This document shows positions 23,831-36,500 of a stretch of DNA of 64,000 nt, piece by piece; positions within the stretch are counted from its first letter, which is position 1, and every line of letters begins with the position of its first letter. Under the pieces are notes generated by a model. The model was given only the letters and a program-made list of their open reading frames with translations. It was not told the DNA's origin and searched no databases. The stretch spans positions 2,506,199 to 2,570,198 of the forward strand of contig CM034238.1 of assembly GCA_019916065.1 (NCBI GenBank), read 5' to 3'. The DNA comes from Vitellaria paradoxa. Lineage: Eukaryota; Streptophyta; Magnoliopsida; Ericales; Sapotaceae. Both the position numbers and the translations under genes were made by a program.

Positions 23831-23979
23831 AACGTTTTATTAATTTAAGATATTAATTTTACACAGTTGTATGTGAATCTTTAACTAATAACAAAATGAT
23901 AGTTGAAGAATAAATAGTGAATTAGAAATAATAAATTTTCTTAATTTCGAGATATAAATTAATGATGATGGTGAATCTT

Positions 23980-24600
23980 CGAGGTCATGAATCCGGATTA
24001 CTTGGTGAGTAGCCTGTCGAAAACCAAGAAATCTTACTCAATTTTGACACCGGTATGTTGCATGTTAAAAAGTTTTCGATGATCAAGTTAGAGAATACTG
24101 GCCAGGAAAGCTTTAAATGATGGTAGGGTGTTTGTTGCCTACCTCTAATTAATGGTGAGTCCTATCCCTATTTTACAGAAGGATTGTCGAATTGAAAATA
24201 AGAACGAGTTGAGAATTTCTTCCTAACTTACCGTAACTTCCTTACTTTATATAAGGAAAATATACGATTCAACTCCATGGTTCTTAATTATGTAACCATG
24301 ACGTGAAATTACGTTGTTTCAATTCTTCACGTGTCGTTTATGGAGCTCGACATTAATGAGCTCATGCTACGGATCTGGTTCAGAGGATCAGCTCATATAT
24401 CCAGCTCGAGATTCAAGCTTAGGTGCCCCACTCAGGAGACCGACTCAGATCCCCCACTGGAGATTGGTTTCAATGCCTCGCCAAGGAGACTGGCTCGGAT
24501 ATCCCGCTCGGATCCTCAGATCAGGTTTTATGGGCTTTTAACAGCGGCTCCAAGGGAGTATCCATATCATTTCAAATGATCTCGGAAACTCTCATCATCA
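23980..24600. other. GC-richer unassigned sequence, likely an old transposon relic
   Basis: This stretch differs in base composition from its flanks and contains alternating CTC/GAG words (GGAGCTCGACATTAATGAGC, CCAGCTCGAGATTCAAGC, TCCCGCTCGGATCCTCAG). Several short open frames overlap, but none resembles a protein I know. The composition suggests decayed LTR-retrotransposon noncoding sequence; this is inference. Confidence 0.3.
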
Positions 24601-24609
24601 ATTAATAAT

Positions 24610-27120
24610 TATAGGGTCAAATTAAACACCGAAAACAATCACTTTAATTTGCAGATAAAATTAGGGATGAAATAAATTTGAAGTTTAAATTCAACTTTAA
24701 AAGTAAAAGTTGCATTTTGAACTTTAAAATTTTATAGAAATTTATTTAATGGATGAAAATATTATTGCCACGGTTAAATTTGAGTAGAAAAACAAAAATA
24801 AGTTGCTATCTATTTTTAAAAGAATTGATTATGCAGGAAAGTGGTTATTTTTTAAAATAATTGATTTTGGAGCAAAGTGGTACCCCGCAAATGTACTTCA
24901 TTTGAGCTTAGAGGACTTGGTTGACTACCTAACTGGATCTTCAACAACACCCCCCCCCGGGGCAAAAAAAAAAGAAAAAAAAAAAAACCTCTCCAGACAG
25001 ATTTTTTAAATCTTCCCCAATCTAAGGAATTCTCTATAAATAGGGAAGGCACATCTTGTCCAAAAATTTTTAATAAATTTTATGAAGTCAGGATCAAACA
25101 AAATGAATTCTTATATTTAAAAATCACTGTAGTTCCTATAATCATGATTTTAATTTTTTATTTAAAAAGAAAGGAAACTTTGCAAAAATAAAAATTTCAG
25201 ATTGAATATTTTTGAATTAAATACGGAAGTTGTAAATATAGAGAATTATTATTTTTAAATATATTTTAGGAAATCTATTTGGAGAAGCTGCCGGAGACGC
25301 ATTAAAATATATTATTTTCAACACTGCTTCTCGATTTTAAAGCTATTCTATTCAATTAAATCTCCGGTATCTTCCCTAGACACGCTTTACTGTCTTAAAA
25401 TATTAATTCTTCAATTTTTCTTTATTGTTTTTACTTTAAAAGGTTTATTTGACTTGAAATAAAAAAAAATTAAGACTATGATTAAGAAAACTTTAGTTAT
25501 GTTGAAGGGGAAGTTGGGAAACATAATTTTCAGTAATTTTTGATATTTTTTATTAAAAATTATTAGTTATAATTTTTATTGTGTTTGATGAAATAAGTAG
25601 TAATTTTTAACAAATTTTAGTAATTTTTAGTAAATTTCAGTAATTTTTTGAAATTTTTTGGTGTTTGATAAAATTTTTAGTAACTTTTAACAATTTTTAG
25701 TAACTTTTGAGTTAAAAATTTATTGTAACAAAGAAACAAAAGTGATAAAAATTAATAATTTATCAAATACTTAAAAATCTAAAATTATTAATTTTTTTGA
25801 TTAAAAATTATACTGCCAGACACCGAGAGTATATATGCTAGAAGCCAAAAAATAATCATTTATTTCCCTATTATAAATAATTCCCTATGGTACATTAGGA
25901 AACTTCCCGAAATGCCTTGAGAGGCTCGATGGATTTGACAATTTCAGCTCCTTGTTTGAGCGAGTTTGCCCATGTGAGTTTGAAATTGTATAAAAGTGTA
26001 TAAAATAAAATAAAATTATAAAAGTAAATATCTTGTAATTTGTGTAGTGAATGAAAAATTTAAATTTTATTATCTCATAATTTGTGTTTATAGAGATTTG
26101 TAAAATTTTATTTTATTTTGTTTAATTCTAAACGGAGCCATATTATTGATATAACAAGTTTGGACCTAAAAATAAGGCCCAATCATTGTTTTGCGCTGAG
26201 CTTGGGATATAAACAAGGCGGACCAATTTCCCAAAAAGGCCGACTAGGCCCAACTTTGCTTCAAAATAGATATAATTTATAATTTTTTATGTACAAAATT
26301 AAAATTGGATATATAATAAATATCTGTTTTAAGTATTATCTTTATATATTTTATTACATCTCGAATGAGCTTATTTAGAATTTATTTTTAATTTTAAACT
26401 TGGGTTTCGAATTTTTTATATGACAATTGTTATATTTATTATGTGTTGGTAATTAAAAATTATATAATTAAATAACTGTTTTTTTTTTTTTGGGATATTG
26501 AGGCTTAGGTTAGTAAAAAGAAGTTTTTTTTTTCCCTCTTTTATGATTTTTTATTAAAAAATATTTTTTAGACGTGTTATTATTTATATTTAGAAGAAAA
26601 AAATTCACTCATGTATATGTAAAAAAATATATTTTTTTATCTATACTTGATACTTTTTTTATTTTTTAAAATTGACTAACCCACCTAAATGTTACTAAAT
26701 AAAAAAAGAAATTTAAAATCTTGATAAAACAAATTATATATAATAAAAAGATAGTCCCAAAAAAAACCGGTCACATTTTAGTTTACCAAACTATATTAAA
26801 AAAAATATATAACCATCCGGTATCATTTTTTTTTTTTAAATTTTATGCGTTTTTCATATTATTTATGTTCGAATGAATAGTAAAAAGTCAAGAAATTCTA
26901 TTATTATCATTCCAATTGACAATTGTAATGTAAAAAATATGAAAAAATAAAAAATAAAATCAAGGGAATTATTCTAAGGTAAAATGTGTGTTTGAATTTC
27001 GTAAATAAATGGTTCGTTTAGAGTGAACAAAAATTTTAAAAAATAGTAAAAAAATATTAAAAAATATTTATTTTTATTTTACTGCACAAATTACGAACTT
27101 ACAACTTATTTCATCTAGCA
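24610..27120. other. AT-rich intergenic DNA upstream of the DOA1 gene
   Basis: No coding region. It includes a C-run/A-run tract at 24949-24986, a degenerate short-period repeat at about 25520-25720 (units of TTTTAGTAATTTTTAGTAAA type) and a family B MITE annotated separately. Confidence 0.4.
25968..26140. mobile_element. MITE family B copy 3
   Basis: Reverse orientation relative to copy 1: GTATAAAAGTGTATAAAATAA, then TTGTAATTTGTGTAGTGAATG, then TTTGTGTTTATAGAGATTTG, and an end near TTTAATTCTAAACGGAGCC. Confidence 0.6.
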
Positions 27121-27126
27121 AGGTTT

Positions 27127-27262
27127 GATTTTATAAAAAAATACAAATTTTACAAAAATCTACAAACACGAATTATGAGACTGTAAAATTTAAATTCTTT
27201 ACTTACTGCACAAAATAAGAGACACTAATTTTTATAATTTTATCTCATTTGATTTTATTTTT
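27127..27262. mobile_element. MITE family B copy 4, truncated
   Basis: Shares ATCTACAAACACGAATTATGAGAC and TAAAATTTAAATTCTTTACTTAC with copy 1, but the terminal GTTTGGAGT sequences are eroded. It lies about 330 bp upstream of the DOA1 start codon. Confidence 0.5.
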
Positions 27263-27544
27263 TATTACTTTAAATGCTCCCTTTTTTTTAACAATTTTTA
27301 TTTTTCCTATTTTGTTTTGTTTTGTTTTATTTATTTTTTCCCCCCAAATTTCAGCTGCTTTTGACCATTGCGGACCCCAGCTCATGCTTCCGGTGGGGTC
27401 CACAGTGGGAAAAAAAAAAAATGCGCTAGCAAAGAGCAACTTGGAGCGCATGCGATGCCGTCGCTGTGTCTTCGCCGATTACCAGCACCCCACTGACAAT
27501 CTCAATTTTCTCCCGTCGATTAGCCGTTAAACCTTCTCTTTCTA

Positions 27545-27552
27545 AAACCCTA
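27545..27552 (+). promoter_or_regulatory. Telo-box in the DOA1 leader
   Basis: AAACCCTA occurs 37 bp upstream of the ATG in a pyrimidine-rich leader. In plants this motif is frequent in promoters and leaders of housekeeping and translation-related genes. A regulatory role here is inferred. Confidence 0.4.
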
Positions 27553-27588
27553 GTCTCCCTACAGAGACATTCAATTTCATCGAACCTC

Positions 27589-30500
27589 ATGGATATCGAC
27601 TTCACTGAGTATCGATTGAGCCGTGAACTCCGAGGTCACGAAGACGATGTAAGATCTTCCACTTCTCTTTCTGTGTCTATGGTTCTTTGTATATATAATA
27701 GTCTTCGAATGTTTGACGCAACGATCATCTCTAGGTTCGTAGAATATGCGTTTGTGAAAATATTGGAATAGCAACTTCGTCAAGGGACAAAACTGTTAGG
27801 TTTTGGCCTATTGATCCATCGAAAAATGGCAATTACGGTACATCGAAAATACTGTTGGGGCATACTAGTTTTGTGGGTCCTCTGGCTTGGATTCCTCCCA
27901 ATGAGGAATTTCCGGAAGGTGGGATTGTGTCCGGTGGGATGGACACTCTTGTTTTGGTCTGGGACTTGAGAGCTGGAGAGGCCGTGCAGACGTTGAAGGG
28001 TCATCAATTGCAGGTCACTGGTGTTGCATTAGACGGCTCGGATATTGTGTCCTCATCAGTTGATTGGTGAGTTTGTATTGTTTTTGTGTCGCATGGATAC
28101 AGTTATTTTAGTTGGATTTATTGTATCATCATGTTTCGATTCATGATTACTTTGAGTAGTAGTTAGATTTATGTAATTGGATTTGATCAGTAGGTTTTAG
28201 TTATTGGGGTGGGCATGAATCTTTTGCATTTGATTAGGTTTCATACCCCCAAAATCTACATGCTTGCTATGAAACTCAAGTATTTGTCGGTCAAGTTGTC
28301 AAATTCAACCATAATGTGTTGCATGCACTGCTTGTATACTTATTTTTTTTTTCCTTTGGTAATTACGCTCAAAGTATTGGGTTCAATTGGGACAATTATT
28401 TCATGCTTGCTGATGAAACTAAAACAGCATGAGGGACAGTCATATGGTGTATTAATAACATGGTTCAAAGTTGCGGTTATAGTTATCGAACTGGCTTAAG
28501 AATTTTTGGTGCGGTCATGGTGTTGAGTCGCGATATCGGCCCATACGCATTATTTTATTTCTATAATTTAAAAAATAAAAAAATATAAAAAAATTCTAAA
28601 TAATAAAATAGATATATTACATGACTAAAAATATAGTAACTCTTTTATTAAACATTAGATAACTACTTATAAAATGCAAATGAGCTAATTTTTTTTTTCC
28701 TCTTTTACACAAATGGCTGAGAAATCATTTATCTCGCCAATTTCTCACCGCGACAGTTAGTCGTCTCGGTGTATCTCCGAGATATCAACTTGTCTTGGCT
28801 GCAGCAGAGCGAGAAGACTATTATTGACACATTTTTTTTTGATGCGGGCTAAGATCTCGTTGTGCCATTCATTGATTCCGATATGTCTTGGACGATATTT
28901 CAGCGTCTTGGACGATACTTTCAACCATGATTAATAAAGATGGTATTCCACATAGGATGCTATTTTTTTCCCTTACAATTTTGTTAATTGATGCGTGTAG
29001 TTATATCAACTAGGGACTTGATTGCAAAATACAAAGATTATAATTTAGTTGTTTCAGTTGACCTTCTGAAATTAATTTCTGCAACTTAATAATCTCTGCA
29101 ATTAAGATAAAATTTAAGAACTAACAGCATTTATATAATTTTCAACTATTATGTAATAATAAATTGGTTTCTGATAGCAGCATTATTATTATTATTTTTT
29201 TGAGATAAGGAGATTAGAAGCATCTTCCTTGTATGGATTAGATTGGGCACATGGATTCCTCATTTTTTTGGTTGAGAAAGTTAATTACCTCTAGAAACTA
29301 GTGCGCATGTCTTGCGCTTGTGCTGAAAACTATGTATTAGTGGAGTCATGGACAATCTATTTTTTTCATTGAAAATTATAGAGGAAGTAAAACTAATACG
29401 TTTAATAAATATTGATTGGGTGGCATCTCCTTGATGCCTTTTAGTAAGTATTTTTTTTATTTGTTGAAAAAAAAAAAAAACAGTACTTTTAGGTCTCCCA
29501 AGACTTTTGAATTATTAAAAGGTCAACCTTGGTTGCTCATTGTAGATTATTGTAAGCGTAACTGAAAGCTTCTCTGCTTATATAAGAATTTCATTAATTT
29601 GTTCTTTATCTTTTTGGCCAATATGCCACTTTAAATGATAATTTCTTAATTCATGAGTGGGGTTTGATTGTTGTAGTACATTAAGGCGGTGGAGGAAGGC
29701 CCAACCTGTTGAGGCTTGGGAGGCTCATAAGGCAGCAATTCAAGCTGTTATAAGTTTGTCTTCGGGTGAGCTTGTTACAGGTATACTTTGATCTCAAACA
29801 TCGTGTTGAACAAATTATGATGTAGGATTTTGTGCCTTGATTGCAAAGATGTTTTTACCTTCTTCTTTTAGGCTATTTTTTTTCCTGCAACCTCGAAGTT
29901 CTTAGTTAATCATTTTCCTAATCATCAAGTTGCGTTGTGTATGAATCCTTTGTGCTGACTGTGTTTTATGGTAATTGAGGTTCAAGCGACACAACTTTAA
30001 AGCTTTGGAGAGGAAAGACATGTTTACATACTTATGTTGGGCATACAGGTTTGCCTTTTGCCTCTCCTCTTCCTATATGTTTCTGATTACGTAATTTTGT
30101 TTTGGAATTATATTTTTACCTCGTATTGTCGCTCAAACAGGGCTGGCACTCAATAAAGAAATGTACATTATTATCTGTTTCTATGTGTTTGATAATTAGC
30201 AATCATCCTAGAAATTGAGAGTGGATAGGTGATTTGAAAAGAATATTATCTATAAGTTCATACTTGAATTAATATTGTAAATTTTAATACAATGTTACCT
30301 TCAAAATTGTTAGTACCTAAATCCGTGCAAGTTTTTATAACTTGTATCCCTTGTTATTTGTTGTCTTCTTGATAGATATTGTAAGTTATTTGTTTTGAAA
30401 TTGGCTTTAGGGTGAAGTTCTCTTTGCTTGTACCAGCCACTATGTTTGCTTAAGTCTGTGGTGGCTAAGGCCCTGTTTGGCCAATCAAAAAATATCAAAA

Positions 30501-33500
30501 GTCACCAAATTTTAACTAGTTTTTGTACTTTCCTTTAATAAAATTTTAACACATATCACCTTTATGTCACATTTTTATACTTTTACTGTACATTTTCCTC
30601 AACTTTTTTTCACCCAAACAGCCACTAAAGCCTTACAGTGTCAGGTGTATACCTCATGCTTGAAGTCTTGCTGTGCATTGGAGTTATATGAATTTAAAAT
30701 TTCACAAGAACTGATTATCTTATACAACAATGGAAATTCAGAAGAGATAGCTTATCAAAAAAAAAAAAAAAAACTAACAATTAACTCTTAGAAAAAAATG
30801 GTACAGAAAAAAATGAAAGAATTGATGAAAGAGTCTTATCTTTGGTTCTACAAAGAGTTTGATGATTGGAGATTCCATAACATTATTATCAGAATTGGGT
30901 CAAGTTGGCCAGTTGAATCGATTCAAATAATAAATCAATGGTTTCAATGGCTTTGTTCAAGCAAGTTGACCAGGTCAAAAATTTATTTGAAGGAAAATAT
31001 CACATCAACAAGACTAACACAAGGTATTCGAAGAATTGTTTAATTTGTTGAGAGGAAATAAATAATATAAATAATAAAGTTACTCATTCTATAATAGTTT
31101 AAGTTGTTAGGTGGGATGATAGTTAACATTCTAACATGGTATTAGAGTAGGCAAAGGTCCTGAATTTAAAGTCAATATGAGGAGATGTGTTAAGAGAAAA
31201 TAAATTAATATAATTGTCCATTCCCTAGCAACTTAACATTTTAGGTGAGATGGTGGCTAACAAAATTCAATGGAGCTCTTTTTAGAAAATGGCTATGGAG
31301 ATATGAGCATAAGAAAGATGGTTTTTGGAGAAGGGCAAAAAATGGAAGCAACTAGGATGAGTGGGCCGATTGGTTTACTAAGGAGGGAAGCTCATGCTAC
31401 AAGCCTTTGGAATGGTTTTAGAGGTCTATTGCAAGAATTTTTGAAGCATTCTTTTTGTTGAGGTAGCTAGAGGCTATGTTACTTAGATTTCCCGTTTTAG
31501 GATAAAGTACCTGCATTGACATGACATGACACTGACATGGATGTGGGATCTGTGTTGAATATGGTAAAATTTCATCAAATGCGTCTGATTTTAAAAGAGA
31601 TGAAGGTCGGATTTAAAAAATCTTTTAGATGACATGGACTCCAAACTCTTTGTTTTTTGTAATATAAAAATATAAAAATACAAAATCAGCTTTTGTAATT
31701 TATTTTGTGAGTGGATTTTATTTTTAAATTCATTTTGTTTTAATGATCATCATTGGTTTATGATATAGTGTGTTACAACACTAAAAAAACAAAAATACAT
31801 CTATATCCTCCTTGTTTGGATATATTATTATAAATTACATTTATACATATAATATTATTTTATGTGCCATATCCCTTAAACCTGTATCCAAAATTTAAAT
31901 ATTTTTTAAGGCGAGTCCCCGTGTTCTAAAATATCAATGATAGGCAAATTTGACATCTAGTTTTGTACCTGAGTCTGATTCTAATACTTGAGTTTGAGCA
32001 ACATTGGGTAGAGGGAATCATATTAAGTTTTGGAAAGATGCACAGATTGATGGTAGTAGTCAGAAAGATTTGTTTCCAGAGATGTTTGAGTTAGTAGTGC
32101 ATAGGGAAACCACAATTGAGGAGTGCAATTCATTGATAGGTGGTGGCATATGATGGAATTTTGCTAAGAAACCTACAAGTTTGGGAGATTTTATTTGAAT
32201 TTCATGAAATTGTTGCATGACCAAAACATAGGAGAAGGGGTGGATGGAGTGAGATGGATTAGGACCAAGAAATGTGATTTTACTGTGATGTCTTTCTACA
32301 ATGCAATAGTTAAGTGTAGGGATGCCTTTTTTCCATGGAAATTTATTTGGAATTCTAGGGCACCTATGAAAGCTTTCTTTTTTGTCTGGTGACTGATTCA
32401 CGGAAGAATTTTCGTCATCAATATTCTTATTACTAGGCCACATGATATAGTTAATAGCTGTTGCCTAAAAGTGATGATGAAACTATTGATCTTCTTTTTG
32501 TTTAGTGCAAGTGGGAAACATAATTATGGGTTTTGGCATTATCTTGATTTGGCATGGCATGGATACTTCCTAAGGAAGCGAGGGAGGTTTATGCAACTTG
32601 GTGGGTTGCAAAGATTAAAAAATGAAGCCTAAAGGTGTGGTGGATTATTCTCTTTGTTTTGAGTTGGCTAATTTGGCGAGGAAGAAATATGAGAGCTTTT
32701 CAAAATTCAGAATTCCTTTGTATAGGTTGAAATGTATTTTTTTTGTGATCTATATTGCATAATTGATTATTCAAGGGAAGAGAGTCGAATTTGCATAATT
32801 TTATGGAATTTGTTGAGAGTATGGATTTGTTTTTTTTTGAAAAATGATAAGTAATTTTATTTATGAGTAATAGAAGTACAAAAGTGCATCAAAGAGATGC
32901 GACTACACATATGACCAGCAAAAGAAAACCTAGGACACAATCAATGCAAGCGATCCAAAAAATTCAAGAACATGAATAAATCCATCTCCCTTCCTTCCAT
33001 CACCCAGCCATATAAACAATTGAGGAAGATACTCTTGATTTTCGATGAAGATGTAATATGATCTTCAAAAGTTCTTCTATTTCTCTCTTTCCATATTAAC
33101 CAAAGAGCACAAAAGGGAACCAAATTCCAAATAAACTTTTTTTGCTTTCCCAAATAATGACCCCACCAAGCTAACAAGAAGCTATTTAAATCCTCTGGAT
33201 TGCACCAACATATTCCAAAACATGAGAGAATAAGACTCCAAAGTTCAGTGGACCACTTGCAATGAATGAAGAGGTGTGCAATAGATTCCTCATGATTAAG
33301 ACAAAGGGGGCATCTATTCACGATGGAATATCCTCTATGTTTAAGGTTATCCAAAGTAAGAATCTTCCCCTTAACAGCACACCAAACAAAGAACAGGATT
33401 CTCGGTGGGACAGATTTATTCCAAATCTGAAACCAGGGAAAAGGATCCTTTATGTTTCCGCTTAAGAAACTGTAATAGGACTTGACAGTGAAGATATTAT

Positions 33501-36500
33501 CCTTATTTTCATTCCACTCCATAGTATCTTCAAAATCCTCAAGATAAACGTTGTTTAGCATTTCCATAAGCTGTAGATATGCATTCAGCTCCCAATCATT
33601 AACATTCCTTCTCAAAACCACAGACCAAGTGCAGCTTCTACCCATTCCAGTGCAGTACTCATTGACAAAAGCATCCTTATTCCTTGCAATGGCATAAATC
33701 TCCGGGAAAATAGTTGATAGGCTGCCTACCTTTAACTAATCATGTTTCCAGAACAAGATTCTGTTGCCTCTGCCCAGATTCCAGGAAGTGCAGCGAACAA
33801 AAGGCATCCAGAATCTTCTGATTTCTCTCCAAATAGTTGCACCAAAATGCCCAGAACTGGTTTTTGAGCACCACCCGCCAAGATCTTCCCCATACTTGCT
33901 CTCAATTACACTTCTCCAAAGGCTGGAATTATCCTGAGAAAATCTCCAAAGCCATTTCCCAAGAAGAGCTTCATTGTGTAATCTTAAACTCCTCAAACCA
34001 ACACCCCCAGAATCAATTGGAGAGCAAATTGTCCTCCAATCAACCAAGCTGTGTTTGAAAACTTCCTCACTCTTACCCCAAAGGAAGTCTCTTTGTAATT
34101 TTTCCAAAGAATTAATGACAGAAACAGGTGCTTTGAAGAGAGAAAAAAAGTATGTAGGGAGGCTGGCAAGGACACTTTTAATCAAAGTGACCCTTGCACC
34201 AGTGGAGAGATACTTCAACTTCCAAACAGCCAATCTTTTTTTGCATCTTTCCAAAACTGGGTTCCAAATACTTTTAGATTTAATTTGATCTCCCAAGGGA
34301 AGGCCAAGGTAGGTTGTTGGGAGGGAACCAATTTGGCAGCCAAGAATGGCAGCCAGATTGTTAATGGAGTCAACCTCACCAACCGGAATGATCTCAGATT
34401 TCCTGTAATTGACTCGCAGACCTGTAACAGCTTGAAAACCAAGTAGGATGCACCTTAAATGTCCTAGCTGCAGCAAATTAGCCCCACAGAATATAGTTGA
34501 ATCATCGGCAAACAGAAGATGGGAGACTGTTAATGGGTTGCTGGTATTATTTTTAGCTGTAAAACCACTAAGCAGACCAGCACTTTCCACATTTTGCAAC
34601 ATTCTACTTAGGACTTCCATGACAATGATAAATAGAAAAGGGGAAAGGGGATCACCTTGTCTAAGTCCTCTAGAAGAAGCAAAGAAACCTTCAGAGGAAC
34701 CATTGATCAAAATAGAAAACTTGACAGTAGAAATGCACCAATAGATCCATTTACACCATCTGCTGCCAAACCCCATTCGTTTCAGCAGATAAATCAAACA
34801 GTCCCAATTTACATGGTCAAATGCTTTCTCGATATCAAGCTTGCAGATTATTCCAGCCTCATGACTATGTATTCTTGAGTTAGTAACCTCGTTGGCAACA
34901 AGGACAGCATCTAGGATTTGACGTCCACCCACGAAAGCATTCTGTGAGACCGAGATAATAGACTTCAAAACCTGTTTCAGTCTAGATGCCAGCACCTTAG
35001 AAACCAGCTTGTAAACTGCTCCAACCAGACTAATGGGCCTAAAATCTTTAACATCAATTGCACTAGACTTTTTAGGGATTAAGGCAATGAAGGTGGAATT
35101 CAGATCTTTGACAAATCTGCGGCTGGAATGAAACTCAGCAAAAACCTTCAATATATCTTCCTTGAAGATATGCCAACAGCTCTGGAAAAAATCGATTGTC
35201 CATCCATCGGGTCCAGGAGCTTTGTCTCCATCCAGGTCCTTAAGTGCTTGAGAGACTTCAGATTCAGAGAAGGGGGTCTCTAAAAAACCAGCTTCCTCTG
35301 GACTGATTTGAGAAAAATTAAGACCATCCACCTTAGGCCTCCACTTATATTCCTCTTGGAACAGTTGCATATAGAATTGCAGAATTTCTTCCTTAATAAG
35401 CTGTTTATCATCAGTAATCGTTTCTCCAATTCGAAGCTTGTCAATCCAGTTCTTTCTTTTATTTGCTGAGGCCATCTTGTGAAAAAACTTAGTGTTTTTA
35501 TCTCCTTCTTTAAGCCACTTGATTCTAGACTTTTGTCTCCAGCTTATTTCTTCAATTTTGATCAATTTGTGCAACTCATTCAATTTTGATTTTCTGTCAT
35601 CCTTCTCCTGTTCAGTGAGATTTCTGGATTCTTCAAGCCATTCCAAGTTTTGAATGTCCTTCTCCAACTGAAGTTTCTGAGTTTCAATGCTTCCAAAGAC
35701 CTCACGATTCCACCTTTTCAAATCAGATTTTAGGCATTTCAATTTCTGAGAAAGCTTATAGCTAGCACTACCATCAAAGGAATAACCTTGCCACCATCTG
35801 GCAATCATTTCTGTGAAGCCTTCGGTTTGCAGCCACATCTTCTCAAACCTAAAAGGTTTTGGACCACCTTTTAAGCCCCCTCCATCTAGCATAATTGGTG
35901 CATGATCAGAGCAAAATCTTGGCATGGCCTTTTGGAGAACTTCCGGAAACATATCCTCCCATTCACTAGATACCAGAAATCTGTCAAGTCTTGACCTACT
36001 GATGCTATTCCTCCAGGTAAATTTACTGCCATTCAGAGGTAAATCAATGCAGCCCAAGTCGCCTATAAAGTCAGAAAATAGATGCATCTGTTTGGTCTTT
36101 TTAGTACAGTTCCATTTTTCTGCAATGCAGCTGACCATGTTAAAATCTCCCCCCATACACCATGGAACCTGCCAGCGATAGACAGCAGCACCTATTTCCT
36201 CTAGGAATTCACACTTCAAAGCACGGTCTATTGGCCCATAAACACCTGTGAAGGACCAAGAGATATCTTCCTCCAAATGCTTAAATAAGCATGAAAGCGA
36301 GTATGTTCCAACTTCAGAATCCTGCATAATAAATTTTCTACTGTCCCAGATCAGAATGATACCGCCCGAGGACCCTACAGCATTTAGAGCCTTCCATTTG
36401 TACCAATTCCCACCCCACAGTGATCTGATAACCGAGTTATCTACCACACCAACTTTGGTTTCCAGAAGACAGACAACATCAGGACACCATTTTCTGAGAC

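Noticed and set aside
24314..24605. Three overlapping frames in a GC-richer patch
   Set aside because: No recognisable domain, and each frame is equally open; treated as decayed repeat sequence.
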